Below the pieces are notes generated by a model that did no database searches, was not told the origin of the DNA, and saw only the letters and a list, made by a program, of their open reading frames with translations. Below are positions 1-5,442 of a stretch of DNA of 5,442 nucleotides, one piece after another; the stretch's first letter is position 1, and each line of letters begins with the position of its first letter. The stretch comes from an uncultured Hyphomicrobiales bacterium (GTDB lineage Bacteria > Pseudomonadota > Alphaproteobacteria > Rhizobiales > Beijerinckiaceae): positions 1 to 5,442 of the forward strand of contig CAIVAX010000253.1 of the NCBI GenBank assembly GCA_903903935.1, given 5' to 3'. The translations under genes and the position numbers were made by a program.

Positions 1-589
1 CATCCAGCGCCGCAATTGCCTCATCGGCAACAATCAGTTTGGGTTTCACCGCAAGCGCGCGGGCAATGCCAATGCGGGCTCTTTGTCCGCCCGAAAATTG
101 ATGCGGAAATCGGTTTGCATAAGACCGATCAAGCCCAACCTTATCGAGCAATTGACCCACATAGTCGCTCTGCTCATGCGCTGGAATCAACCCATGATAG
201 ACCGGCGCCTCGCCAATGATCTCATTAACGCGCAGACGCGGGTTGAGCGACGACATCGGATCTTGAAACACCATTTGCACTGCCAGATCGGCCTGCTTCT
301 TGGCATGGGGATCAAGCGATTTGCGATCTTTCCCCTCAAAATCGATAGAGCCCTCACTCGGCTCCCAAATCCCAGCGACGATACGCCCAAAGGTCGATTT
401 ACCTGAGCCCGATTCACCCACAAGACCCAGCACTTCACCCGCCCCAATGGCAAGATCAATGCCATCGAGCGCATGCACTTTTGAAGGCGCTCCCCCCGCC
501 CCCACCAGCCCGGCCAAGCGCGTGGCAAAATCTGGAGCTTGCGCAAACGTCTTGGATATCGAATGAGCAGCTATCAAAGGCACAGTCAT
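1..589 (-). CDS. dppF: Peptide ABC transporter ATP-binding subunit, DppF/OppF type (partial, C-terminus beyond left edge)
   Basis: This is a cytoplasmic nucleotide-binding subunit that, paired with DppD, would power peptide uptake through DppB/DppC. Translating from ATG at 589-587 gives 196 residues in one open frame to the edge. Visible motifs are Walker A GESGSGKS (58-65), Q-loop FQDPMSSLNP (108-117, Gln109), ABC signature FSGGQRARI (165-173), and Walker B LIVADE (185-190) with catalytic Glu190, followed by D-loop AALD (193-196). The window ends there, so the H-loop and the C-terminal oligopeptide-transporter domain are missing; full family members are about 320-350 aa. The roughly 20-residue stretch before the Walker A strand (16-37, Gly/Ala-rich) fits the longer N-terminus of F-type subunits. 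The start overlaps the dppD stop by one base (TGATG) and has only a weak Shine-Dalgarno, so translation is probably coupled. Dpp versus Opp substrate class cannot be decided from sequence. Confidence 0.93.
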   Translation of the reverse strand, partial: MTVPLIAAHSISKTFAQAPDFATRLAGLVGAGGAPSKVHALDGIDLAIGAGEVLGLVGESGSGKSTFGRIVAGIWEPSEGSIDFEGKDRKSLDPHAKKQADLAVQMVFQDPMSSLNPRLRVNEIIGEAPVYHGLIPAHEQSDYVGQLLDKVGLDRSYANRFPHQFSGGQRARIGIARALAVKPKLIVADEAIAALD

Positions 590-1566
590 CAGCGCGCTCT
601 ATCCTGAACAGGGTGCAGACATGTCCAGCGCCGCCCCTCCTTATGAAAGGTTTCGACAATGGAACCCTGCTCGCAATCTTCCTGACGCAACGCACAGCGC
701 GGTGCAAAAGCACAGCCCTTGGGCAGAGCGAGCAAGGAGGGCGTCGCCCCTGGAATCTGGTTCAACGGCTGGCCGCGTTGATTATTGATCGGCAGCGAGT
801 CCAACAGGCCACGCGTATAGGGATGACGCGGAAAATTGAGCACTTGCTCAGTCGCGCCCTCTTCAATAATGCGCCCGGCATACATGACAGCCAAACGATC
901 TGAGAGACCCGACACAACTGCCAGATCATGTGTCACCCAGACAATCGCTGTGCCTGTCTCGGCTGCCAGCTTTTGCACTTGTGCAATGATCTGAGCTTGA
1001 ATCGTCACATCAAGCGCCGTAGTTGGCTCATCAGCTATGATCAAACTGGGGCGCAGCAGCATAGCAATCGCAATCACCACTCTTTGCCGCATGCCACCGG
1101 AGAATTGATGCGGATAGGCTGATAATCTCTCTTCTGGCGAGGGAATGCCCACATTTCCCAGCGCCTCACGACAGCGCTGGCGCGCCGCATCATCCGATAT
1201 TGCCTCATGCGCTTTGATCGTCTCGATCATTTGCGTTTCAATGCGCAGCACTGGATTGAGCGTCATCATCGGATCTTGAAAGATCATCGCAATGCGATTG
1301 CCGCGGATCTTGCGCCAATGCGCCTCATCAAGACCCACAAGCTCTTGACCATCGAGTTTGATCGAGCCCGAGACGATGCGCCCGGGCGGATCAACAATCC
1401 CCATGATCGAAAGACCGGTTACTGTTTTGCCCGATCCAGACTCGCCGACAAGGCCCAAGACCTGACCTGCGCCAATCGAAAAACTCACATCATTCACCGC
1501 CGGCACACGGCCCGCGCGGGTGAAGAAATGCGTGCTCAGATTCTGAACATCCAAAAGCACAGACAT
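589..1566 (-). CDS. dppD: Peptide ABC transporter ATP-binding subunit, DppD/OppD type
   Basis: This is a 325-residue cytoplasmic ATPase subunit of a peptide importer. In order: Walker A GESGSGKT (41-48), Q-loop FQDPMMTLNP (96-105), signature FSGGMRQRV (155-163), Walker B LIIADE (175-180), D-loop TALD (183-186) and H-loop His213. The C-terminal oligopeptide-transporter domain (about 230-320) has four cysteines, Cys285, Cys291, Cys298 and Cys316. Their spacing is the C-x5-C-x6-C-x17-C pattern known from D/F subunits, where it can hold an iron-sulfur cluster. Length is normal for the family. The frame is open from GTG at 1572, whose GTGA overlaps the dppC stop. ATG at 1566 is preferred because GAAGG (1578-1574) lies 7 nt before it but only 1 nt before the GTG. 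The stop is TGA (591-589), overlapping the dppF start. Family assignment is firm; the exact peptide substrate is unknown. Confidence 0.95.
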   Translation of the reverse strand: MSVLLDVQNLSTHFFTRAGRVPAVNDVSFSIGAGQVLGLVGESGSGKTVTGLSIMGIVDPPGRIVSGSIKLDGQELVGLDEAHWRKIRGNRIAMIFQDPMMTLNPVLRIETQMIETIKAHEAISDDAARQRCREALGNVGIPSPEERLSAYPHQFSGGMRQRVVIAIAMLLRPSLIIADEPTTALDVTIQAQIIAQVQKLAAETGTAIVWVTHDLAVVSGLSDRLAVMYAGRIIEEGATEQVLNFPRHPYTRGLLDSLPINNQRGQPLNQIPGATPSLLALPKGCAFAPRCALRQEDCEQGSIVETFHKEGRRWTCLHPVQDRAR

Positions 1567-1568
1567 GG

Positions 1569-2486
1569 TCACGCCTTCAGACGCGGATTGAGCAGATCAC
1601 GCAAATGATCGCCCACCAGATTGATCGACACAATCGTCAAAAGCAGCAAGAGGCCGGGATAAATGCTGACCCAATATTTGCCCGATAGAATGTATTTATA
1701 GCCATTGGAGATCAACAACCCCAAGGAGGGCTCCGTAATCGGCACGCCGACGCCCAGAAAGGATAAGGTCGCCTCTAGCGAAATCGCATGCGCCACTTGA
1801 ACCGTCGCCACCACAATCAAAGGCCCCAAACAATTGGGCAGAAGATGACGAAAGATAATGCGATGGCGCGGCAAGGCCAGACATTGCGCCGCCTCAATAT
1901 ATTCGCGCCGACGCTCCACCATCGCATTGCCCCGCACCGTGCGCGCATAATAGGCCCATTGCACCAACATGAGCGCAAAGATCACTTTATCAACGCCCTT
2001 TCCCAGCACAGCCAAGAGAATGAGTGCGATTAAGATGGCAGGAAAAGATAATTGCAGATCGACAAGGCGCATCAGCACAGCATCAACTCGCCCGCCAAAA
2101 TAAGCCGCAATAATCCCCAGCGACACGCCCACACAGAGCGCTGCCGTCGTCGCTGTTATAGCGACAAAGAGCGACATTTTGAGGCCATACATCATCGCCG
2201 AGAGCATATCGCGCCCCTGCTCATCACTGCCCAGCACAAAGAGCTTGCCCTCCTGCGAGCGCTGCAAGGGTTTAAGCATATTATCGAAGATCGAGATTTG
2301 CGTCAGATCATAAGGATTTTGTGGTGCAATCCAGGGCGAGAGTACCGAGATCAGCGCCAACACACTCACCACAGCCAATGCAATCAGCGCTATGCGATTG
2401 GCACAAAAATCCGCCCAGAACATGTGCAATGGTGTTTCGATCTTGATCGCAGATCTTGTGGTGGAAGAAGCAGCGCTCACACTCAT
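1569..2486 (-). CDS. dppC: Peptide ABC transporter inner-membrane permease, DppC/OppC type
   Basis: This 305-residue protein is one of two membrane subunits forming the translocation path. An N-terminal tail of about 30 residues precedes the first membrane segment (about 32-54). A periplasmic OppC_N-like stretch follows, ending in the family motif GSDEQGRD (86-93). Further hydrophobic segments lie near 104-130, 136-162, 167-185, 220-245 and 272-295, consistent with the usual six. The cytoplasmic EAA loop that docks on the ATPase runs about 191-218 (EYIEAAQCLALPRHR...HLLPN). The residue normally Gly in this loop is Ala204 here. The start is ATG at 2486, with GAGGG (2497-2493) 6 nt upstream and ATGA shared with the dppB stop. 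The 3' end sits against dppD. Spacing and order are those of a classic dppBCDF operon. Confidence 0.95.
   Translation of the reverse strand: MSVSAASSTTRSAIKIETPLHMFWADFCANRIALIALAVVSVLALISVLSPWIAPQNPYDLTQISIFDNMLKPLQRSQEGKLFVLGSDEQGRDMLSAMMYGLKMSLFVAITATTAALCVGVSLGIIAAYFGGRVDAVLMRLVDLQLSFPAILIALILLAVLGKGVDKVIFALMLVQWAYYARTVRGNAMVERRREYIEAAQCLALPRHRIIFRHLLPNCLGPLIVVATVQVAHAISLEATLSFLGVGVPITEPSLGLLISNGYKYILSGKYWVSIYPGLLLLLTIVSINLVGDHLRDLLNPRLKA
1574..1578 (-). promoter_or_regulatory. Ribosome-binding site deciding the dppD start
   Basis: On the minus strand GAAGG is followed by the 7 nt CGTGACC and then ATG at 1566. The alternative GTG at 1572 would leave a one-base spacer, so the ATG is the better initiation codon. 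The site lies inside the last codons of dppC, as usual for coupled genes. Confidence 0.65.
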
Positions 2487-3460
2487 GATTGACCCTCACT
2501 CAAACGCACTCTTGGATCGAGCACAGAATAGAGAATATCCACACACAGATTGATGAGCGCGAATAAAGTCACCACCAACATCAAATAGGCCACAATCACC
2601 GGCCGATCGAGCCGCGCAATCGAGTCAATGAGCAATTTGCCCATGCCCGGCCATGCAAAGACACTCTCGGTGACAACAGCAAAGGCAATCATGGAGCCAA
2701 GCTCAAGACCCAAAACCGTGACAATGGGAATGAGTATATTTTTGAGAATATGCACGCCAATGATGCGCGACGATGAGAGCCCCTTAGCTCTGGCAAAGCG
2801 CACGTAATCTTGCAAAAGAGCCTCTCTTGTCCCCGCATAAGCAAGGCGGATGACCAGCGAGACTTTATAAATGGCCAATGTCGCCGCCGGCATGATCAGA
2901 TTGACCCAGCCCTGCGGATTGAGCAGCGAAAATTCTATGCCGAATAAAGTGTCTGTTGGTCCGCGCCCACCTGAAGGCAGCCATTGCAATTGCACGGCAA
3001 AGACTAGGATCATCACAATGCCAAACCAGAAATTAGGCAAAGAGAAGCCGACGATCGATGTCGTCATAATCAAGCGGCCAATCCAAGTTTGGCTCTTCAG
3101 ACCAGCAATCAATCCCAAGGGTATGCCAATGAGAGCCGCCAGAATGAGAGCCACCAGAGCCAACTCAAGTGTCGCAGGCAAGCGCCCTAAAATCAGGCTG
3201 AGACTATCGGAGCCAAAAACGAAGGATTTGCCCAAATCTCCATGCAGCAGATTCCAGACGAAATGGGCAAATTGCATCCATAAGGGTTGATCAAGCCCCA
3301 AATGCCGAATGGCAGCCTCGCGCTCATTTTGATCCGCATCGGCTGGCAAGAGCACTTCAATGGGATCACCAATGGCAAAGATGCTCACAAACACCAAAAC
3401 AGCCATGGCTATCAGCAGAAAAGCGCTCTGGCCTAAACGGCGCAGAATAAAGGCCAGCAC
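2483..3460 (-). CDS. dppB: Peptide ABC transporter inner-membrane permease, DppB/OppB type
   Basis: This is the first transporter gene of the operon and encodes the other membrane subunit, 325 residues from the chosen start. It begins MLAFILRRL, the usual N-terminus of B-type permeases, followed by membrane segment 1 (about 10-30). A periplasmic region follows, with the family's GLDQPLW (55-61) and HGDLGKSF (73-80). Hydrophobic segments lie near 98-120, 132-158, 186-207, 241-264 and 286-312. The EAA loop is about 212-240 (QDYVRFARAKG...), with conserved Gly227 present. The open frame reaches back to GTG at 3484, but a near-ideal AGGGGAG (3473-3467) lies 6 nt before GTG 3460 and would be inside the coding region of the longer form. 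The shorter start is therefore preferred. The stop is TGA, overlapping the dppC ATG. Function is secure at family level; substrate is not known. Confidence 0.93.
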   Translation of the reverse strand: MLAFILRRLGQSAFLLIAMAVLVFVSIFAIGDPIEVLLPADADQNEREAAIRHLGLDQPLWMQFAHFVWNLLHGDLGKSFVFGSDSLSLILGRLPATLELALVALILAALIGIPLGLIAGLKSQTWIGRLIMTTSIVGFSLPNFWFGIVMILVFAVQLQWLPSGGRGPTDTLFGIEFSLLNPQGWVNLIMPAATLAIYKVSLVIRLAYAGTREALLQDYVRFARAKGLSSSRIIGVHILKNILIPIVTVLGLELGSMIAFAVVTESVFAWPGMGKLLIDSIARLDRPVIVAYLMLVVTLFALINLCVDILYSVLDPRVRLSEGQS

Positions 3461-3466
3461 GATCAA

Positions 3467-3473
3467 CTCCCCT
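3467..3473 (-). promoter_or_regulatory. Ribosome-binding site deciding the dppB start
   Basis: On the minus strand AGGGGAG is followed by the 6-nt spacer TTGATC and then GTG at 3460. The upstream GTG codons at 3484 and 3481 have no comparable purine tract at proper distance, and TTG 3466 touches the motif directly. The site therefore favours a GTG start at 3460. Confidence 0.75.
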
Positions 3474-3518
3474 CGACTCACCACTCATTGGCTGAACTTG
3501 TGGTTACACTCATCTTTT

Positions 3519-3547
3519 ATCATACAGGCCTCGCTGCGCACAGTCAC
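3519..3547 (-). promoter_or_regulatory. Candidate sigma70-like promoter for dppBCDF
   Basis: Read on the minus strand there is GTGACT (3547-3542; 4 of 6 matches to TTGACA), a 17-nt spacer, and TATGAT (3524-3519; 5 of 6 matches to TATAAT). It would give a leader of roughly 50 nt before the GTG at 3460. The -35 and most of the spacer lie inside the inverted repeat at 3526-3559, so binding of a regulator there could block it. This is a pattern match by eye only; alphaproteobacterial promoters often diverge from the consensus, so confidence is modest. Confidence 0.35.
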
Positions 3548-3559
3548 CCAGCAAGGCCT
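3526..3559 (-). repeat. 11-bp inverted repeat (stem-loop or operator) between the M20 gene and dppB
   Basis: On the plus strand the arms are AGGCCTCGCTG (3526-3536) and CAGCAAGGCCT (3549-3559), separated by 12 nt. In minus-strand RNA the arms pair over 11 bp with a single U-G wobble. On plus-strand RNA the same position is a C/A mismatch, so a structure would favour the minus-strand transcript. No U-run follows it on the minus strand, so it does not look like a standard intrinsic terminator. It could be a processing or stabilising hairpin within one long transcript, or a DNA operator over the candidate promoter. Confidence 0.6.
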
Positions 3560-3594
3560 CTCTCAAGGAGCAAGCCCTCTCTCAGGCAGCAAGG
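3550..3594. repeat. Short tandem repeat, 19-nt period, at the 3' end of the M20 gene
   Basis: AGCAAGGCCTCTCTCA (3550-3565) recurs as AGCAAGCCCTCTCTCA (3569-3584) with one difference, then a partial AGCAAGG (3588-3594) in the same 19-nt register. The repeat spans the M20 stop codon (3584-3582) and shares bases with the right arm of the neighbouring inverted repeat. It probably arose by local duplication. No function is visible. Confidence 0.6.
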
Positions 3595-4754
3595 TTTGGT
3601 CGGCGCTCCACCAATCGAGCCCAAAAGGTCATGCCATAGGCCAGCACATCATCGTTAAAGTCATATTTGGGATGATGCAGGCCCGCGCTCTCGCCATTCC
3701 CAATATATAAAAAGGCGCCGGGCCGGGCCTCCAACATGAAAGCAAAATCCTCTGCGCTCATGGAGGGGGGCATTTGCCCATCCACATGCGCATCACCGAC
3801 AATCTCACGCGCTATGGTTTGCGCGAATTGAGCCTGTGCCGCATGGTTTTTTGTTACCGGATAGCCCTCGGTCAAAGTCACCTTGATCTGGGCGCGATTG
3901 GCCAAGGCCAATCCTTCCGCGACTTCTTTGATCCTGGCACAAGCCAAGCGATGTGTGTCCATATTCAGACAGCGCAATGTGCCCGCCAATTGGGCTGTTT
4001 CAGGGATCACATTGAAGGCTGTGCCTGAATGAAATTGCGTGATCGATAAAACACCGCCATCCAAAGGATCAAGAGAGCGCGAGATCACACTTTGCAAATG
4101 CGTAATCAGCTGTGCACCCAGCACAATGGGATCAACGCAGAGATGCGGTCTGGCCGCATGGCCACCCGTGCCGCGCACTTCAATTTCAATGCGCGTTGAT
4201 GAGGCCAAGATTGGCCCCGGGTTTAAGGCAAAAGCCCCAATTGGCAGGCCGGGCTGATTATGCAGAGCATAGACCTCTTGAATACCAAAGCGCTGCATCA
4301 GGCCATCCTCGATCATGGCTCTGGCCCCTGCCCCGCCATTTTCTTCAGCTGGCTGGAAGATGAAAATCGCCGTGCCAGCAAAATTGCGGGTCTCGGCCAG
4401 ATAGCGCGCTGCTCCCAAAAGCATCGCCGTATGCCCATCATGGCCACAGGCATGCATGAGGCCCTTGGTCTTCGAGCCATAAGGCAGATCCGTTTCTTCC
4501 TGCATGGGCAGAGCATCCATATCCGCCCGCAAGCCAATCACAGAAGTGCCCGGCAAACGCCCTTTCAAGACCCCCACAACGCCCGTGCGGCCAAGGCCCG
4601 TGATCACTTCATCACAGCCAAAGGCGCGCAATTGCTCGGCCACAAAGGCCGCTGTGCGATGAACCTCGAACAGCAATTCAGGATGTTGATGCAGATCACG
4701 GCGCCAGACCTGCGCGTCCCTAGCCATTTCTGCAATACGATTAAGAATGGGCAT
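3582..4754 (-). CDS. M20D-family metal-dependent amidohydrolase (hippurate hydrolase / N-acyl amino acid aminoacylase-like)
   Basis: This 390-residue enzyme is of the M20D peptidase family, which hydrolyses N-acyl amino acids, hippurate-like amides or short peptides in the cytoplasm. Visible motifs are DLHQHPEL (20-27), RADMDALP (76-83), HACGHDGHT (101-109) with probable metal ligands Cys103 and His105, and PAEE (135-138) with Glu137 as likely general base and Glu138 as ligand. Also present are ALHN (163-166, His165), the dimerisation-domain motif GTGGHAARPH (195-204, His199), and LHHPKYDFND (359-368, His360). All catalytic elements appear intact and length is normal; no signal peptide is seen. 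The start is ATG at 4754 with GGAGG 4 nt upstream; the stop is TGA. It lies 121 nt before dppB on the same strand, so it probably acts on the transporter's cargo. The family is broad, so the specific substrate is open. Confidence 0.93.
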   Translation of the reverse strand: MPILNRIAEMARDAQVWRRDLHQHPELLFEVHRTAAFVAEQLRAFGCDEVITGLGRTGVVGVLKGRLPGTSVIGLRADMDALPMQEETDLPYGSKTKGLMHACGHDGHTAMLLGAARYLAETRNFAGTAIFIFQPAEENGGAGARAMIEDGLMQRFGIQEVYALHNQPGLPIGAFALNPGPILASSTRIEIEVRGTGGHAARPHLCVDPIVLGAQLITHLQSVISRSLDPLDGGVLSITQFHSGTAFNVIPETAQLAGTLRCLNMDTHRLACARIKEVAEGLALANRAQIKVTLTEGYPVTKNHAAQAQFAQTIAREIVGDAHVDGQMPPSMSAEDFAFMLEARPGAFLYIGNGESAGLHHPKYDFNDDVLAYGMTFWARLVERRPNLAA

Positions 4755-4780
4755 GACACCTCCGATCTCAAAATGAAGTT

Positions 4781-4797
4781 ACTCTATTTCAGAGAGT
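4781..4797. repeat. Imperfect dyad upstream of the M20 gene
   Basis: ACTCTAT, spacer TTC, then AGAGAGT; the arms match at 6 of 7 positions. It sits 27 nt upstream of the M20 ATG and is the nearest of three dyads in the divergent region. It is short enough to occur by chance. Confidence 0.3.
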
Positions 4798-4813
4798 TGC
4801 GGCAAGCTCCCCA

Positions 4814-4830
4814 GTGATTTGCGAAATCGC
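4814..4830. repeat. Dyad GATTT-GCG-AAATC in the divergent intergenic region
   Basis: The core arms GATTT (4816-4820) and AAATC (4824-4828) are perfect around GCG. Extending two bases each way gives GTGATTT/AAATCGC, matching at 6 of 7 positions. The palindrome sits about mid-way between the M20 and DUF4337 starts, a usual place for a transcription factor site. No specific regulator family is recognised. Confidence 0.35.
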
Positions 4831-4841
4831 CACGAACCGCA

Positions 4842-4860
4842 GAAAGATGCTGTATCTTTC
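4842..4860. promoter_or_regulatory. Candidate operator: perfect 7-5-7 dyad
   Basis: GAAAGAT (4842-4848), spacer GCTGT, and ATCTTTC (4854-4860) form a perfect 7-bp inverted repeat between two divergent genes, 19 nt before the plus-strand ATG at 4880. It could also form a small hairpin just upstream of that gene's ribosome-binding site. No clear -35/-10 pair was found on either strand of 4755-4879, so its place relative to a promoter is unknown. Confidence 0.4.
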
Positions 4861-4879
4861 CTCACCTTGCGGAGTGCGC

Positions 4880-5442
4880 ATGTCTGAGACCATCCATGAA
4901 GTCGCTGAAGAAGCTAAGCACCATGCCGAACATAGCTCCAATAAAGCTTCAAAAGTCATTGGCCTGATGATCTCAATTCTGGCGCTGTTTTTGGCGATCT
5001 CCGAAATGCTGGGCAAATCAGCCCAGACACAGGGGCTGATTTTGAACATTCAAGTCAGTGATACTTGGAATTTCTTTCAGGCCAAAACAATCCGCCAAAC
5101 AGTCGTTCGCACGGCCATTGAAAACGCCAAGATCGAACAACCTGCCAATAAGGAAGCCACCGACAAACAACTCTCGGCCTGACAAGCGACGGTCGATCGC
5201 TGGGAGAGTGAGCCCTCTACCAATGAAGGGCGCAAGGAACTCACTGCTAAAGCTAAGGGCCTAGAGCATGATCGTGATGAATATCTCAGCCGCTATCATG
5301 CCTATGAGATTTCCTCCCTATTCCTTCAATTAGGCATCGTTCTGGCGTCTGTCTCACTCTTGTCGGGATTAATGATCTTTGCCTTTGGATCTTTGGGATT
5401 AGGCGCCTTGGGAATGACCGTTTTGGCGGGGACCTATTACAA
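4880..5442 (+). pseudogene. DUF4337-type membrane protein gene interrupted by an in-frame TGA (right end beyond window)
   Basis: The start is ATG at 4880 with GGAG (4871-4874) 5 nt upstream. The first 100 codons encode a His/Glu-rich N-terminus (EEAKHHAEH, 10-18), a membrane segment (about 26-45) and the segment DTWNFFQAKTIRQT (61-74) that I recognise as typical of DUF4337 proteins. Codon 101 is TGA (5180-5182). The same frame then stays open for 86 more codons to the edge, with no frame change. These encode a charged helix with RWESEPSTNEGRKEL and EHDRDEYLSRYHAYE, then two membrane segments (about codons 145-167 and 169-185). The two halves add up to the usual family length of roughly 180-195 aa. 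From memory, relatives have Trp near this position, so TGG to TGA is the simplest explanation. The first 100 codons alone would give a one-helix fragment. The family's function is unknown. The gene is transcribed divergently from the M20 gene. Confidence 0.75.
5180..5182 (+). other. In-frame TGA splitting the DUF4337-type gene
   Basis: The codon context is CTC TCG GCC TGA CAA GCG ACG, reading L-S-A-stop-Q-A-T. Family-like sequence on both sides in the same frame points to a single-base substitution or a base-call error rather than an insertion or deletion. Confidence 0.85.

Noticed and set aside
2..13. DppF D-loop reads AALD after DEAI instead of the more usual SALD after DEPV.
   Set aside because: Variation at these positions is common in F-type ATPases. 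The catalytic Glu, Leu and Asp are kept, so there is no reason to suspect an inactive subunit.
3526..3559. Intrinsic terminator between the M20 gene and dppB.
   Set aside because: The stem is strong, but no U-tract follows it on the minus strand (the sequence continues GTATGATAAAAG), so it was recorded as an inverted repeat instead.
187..4817. Many long open frames antisense to or in other frames of the transporter and M20 genes, such as 481-903 (+), 1207-1608 (+), 2052-2492 (+) and 4260-4817 (+).
   Set aside because: They are shadows of genes with complete family motifs. Their translations have low-complexity His/Arg/Gln-rich composition and no recognisable domain.
4814..4879. Upstream ATG at 4814 extending the DUF4337-type protein by 22 residues.
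   Set aside because: The added residues look like translated intergenic sequence, and GGAG sits properly before ATG 4880.
4755..4879. Sigma70 promoters for the two divergent genes.
   Set aside because: Candidates such as TTGCGA (4819-4824) or TATCTT (4853-4858) have no partner at acceptable spacing, so no promoter is called.
5183..5201. Small hairpin (AGCGA...TCGCT, with GGTC in the loop) just after the in-frame TGA, suggesting a selenocysteine insertion element.
   Set aside because: The stem is only 5 bp and the loop is much closer to the TGA than in known bacterial SECIS elements. DUF4337 is not a known selenoprotein family, and Trp rather than Cys seems to belong at this position.
4880..5442. 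Alternative genetic code with TGA as Trp.
   Set aside because: TGA is the stop of the dppB, dppC, dppD and M20 genes, with classic overlap junctions, and TGG encodes Trp throughout them.

Overview
The window looks like an ordinary chromosomal segment of a Gram-negative bacterium, most likely an alphaproteobacterium (Hyphomicrobiales-like). This placement rests on the overall feel of the ABC-transporter proteins and on a DUF4337-type membrane protein resembling those of that group. It is an impression from protein character, not a database result. Base composition is moderate GC by eye and looks uniform across the window, with no sign of an insertion sequence, integrase, tRNA, rRNA or CRISPR array.

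Layout: positions 1-4754 hold a minus-strand cluster, read right to left. It starts with an M20D-family amidohydrolase/aminoacylase (3582-4754). After a 121-nt gap come dppB (permease), dppC (permease), dppD (ATPase) and dppF (ATPase, cut by the left edge). The four transporter genes are translationally coupled: dppB/dppC share ATGA, dppD starts within a few bases of the dppC stop, and dppD/dppF share TGATG. Together they encode the membrane and motor part of a dipeptide/oligopeptide (PepT family) importer. The substrate-binding protein is absent here. The hydrolase probably cleaves an N-acyl amino acid or peptide-like compound brought in by the transporter.

The M20-dppB gap carries an 11-bp inverted repeat, a short 19-nt-period tandem repeat and a sigma70-like promoter candidate whose -35 and spacer lie inside the inverted repeat. 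dppBCDF may therefore be separately started or regulated.

On the plus strand, from 4880 to the right edge, is a divergently oriented DUF4337-type membrane protein gene. It is interrupted by an in-frame TGA (5180-5182), after which the same frame continues with family-like sequence to the edge. The 125-nt divergent region (4755-4879) contains three different dyads with centres about 30 bp apart, which are candidate operator sites.

I found no convincing sign of an undescribed multi-gene system. The points most worth a second look are the in-frame TGA, the dyads in the two intergenic regions, and the pairing of hydrolase and transporter. Several start codons are set by ribosome-binding sites rather than by the longest open frame (dppB at 3460, dppD at 1566).
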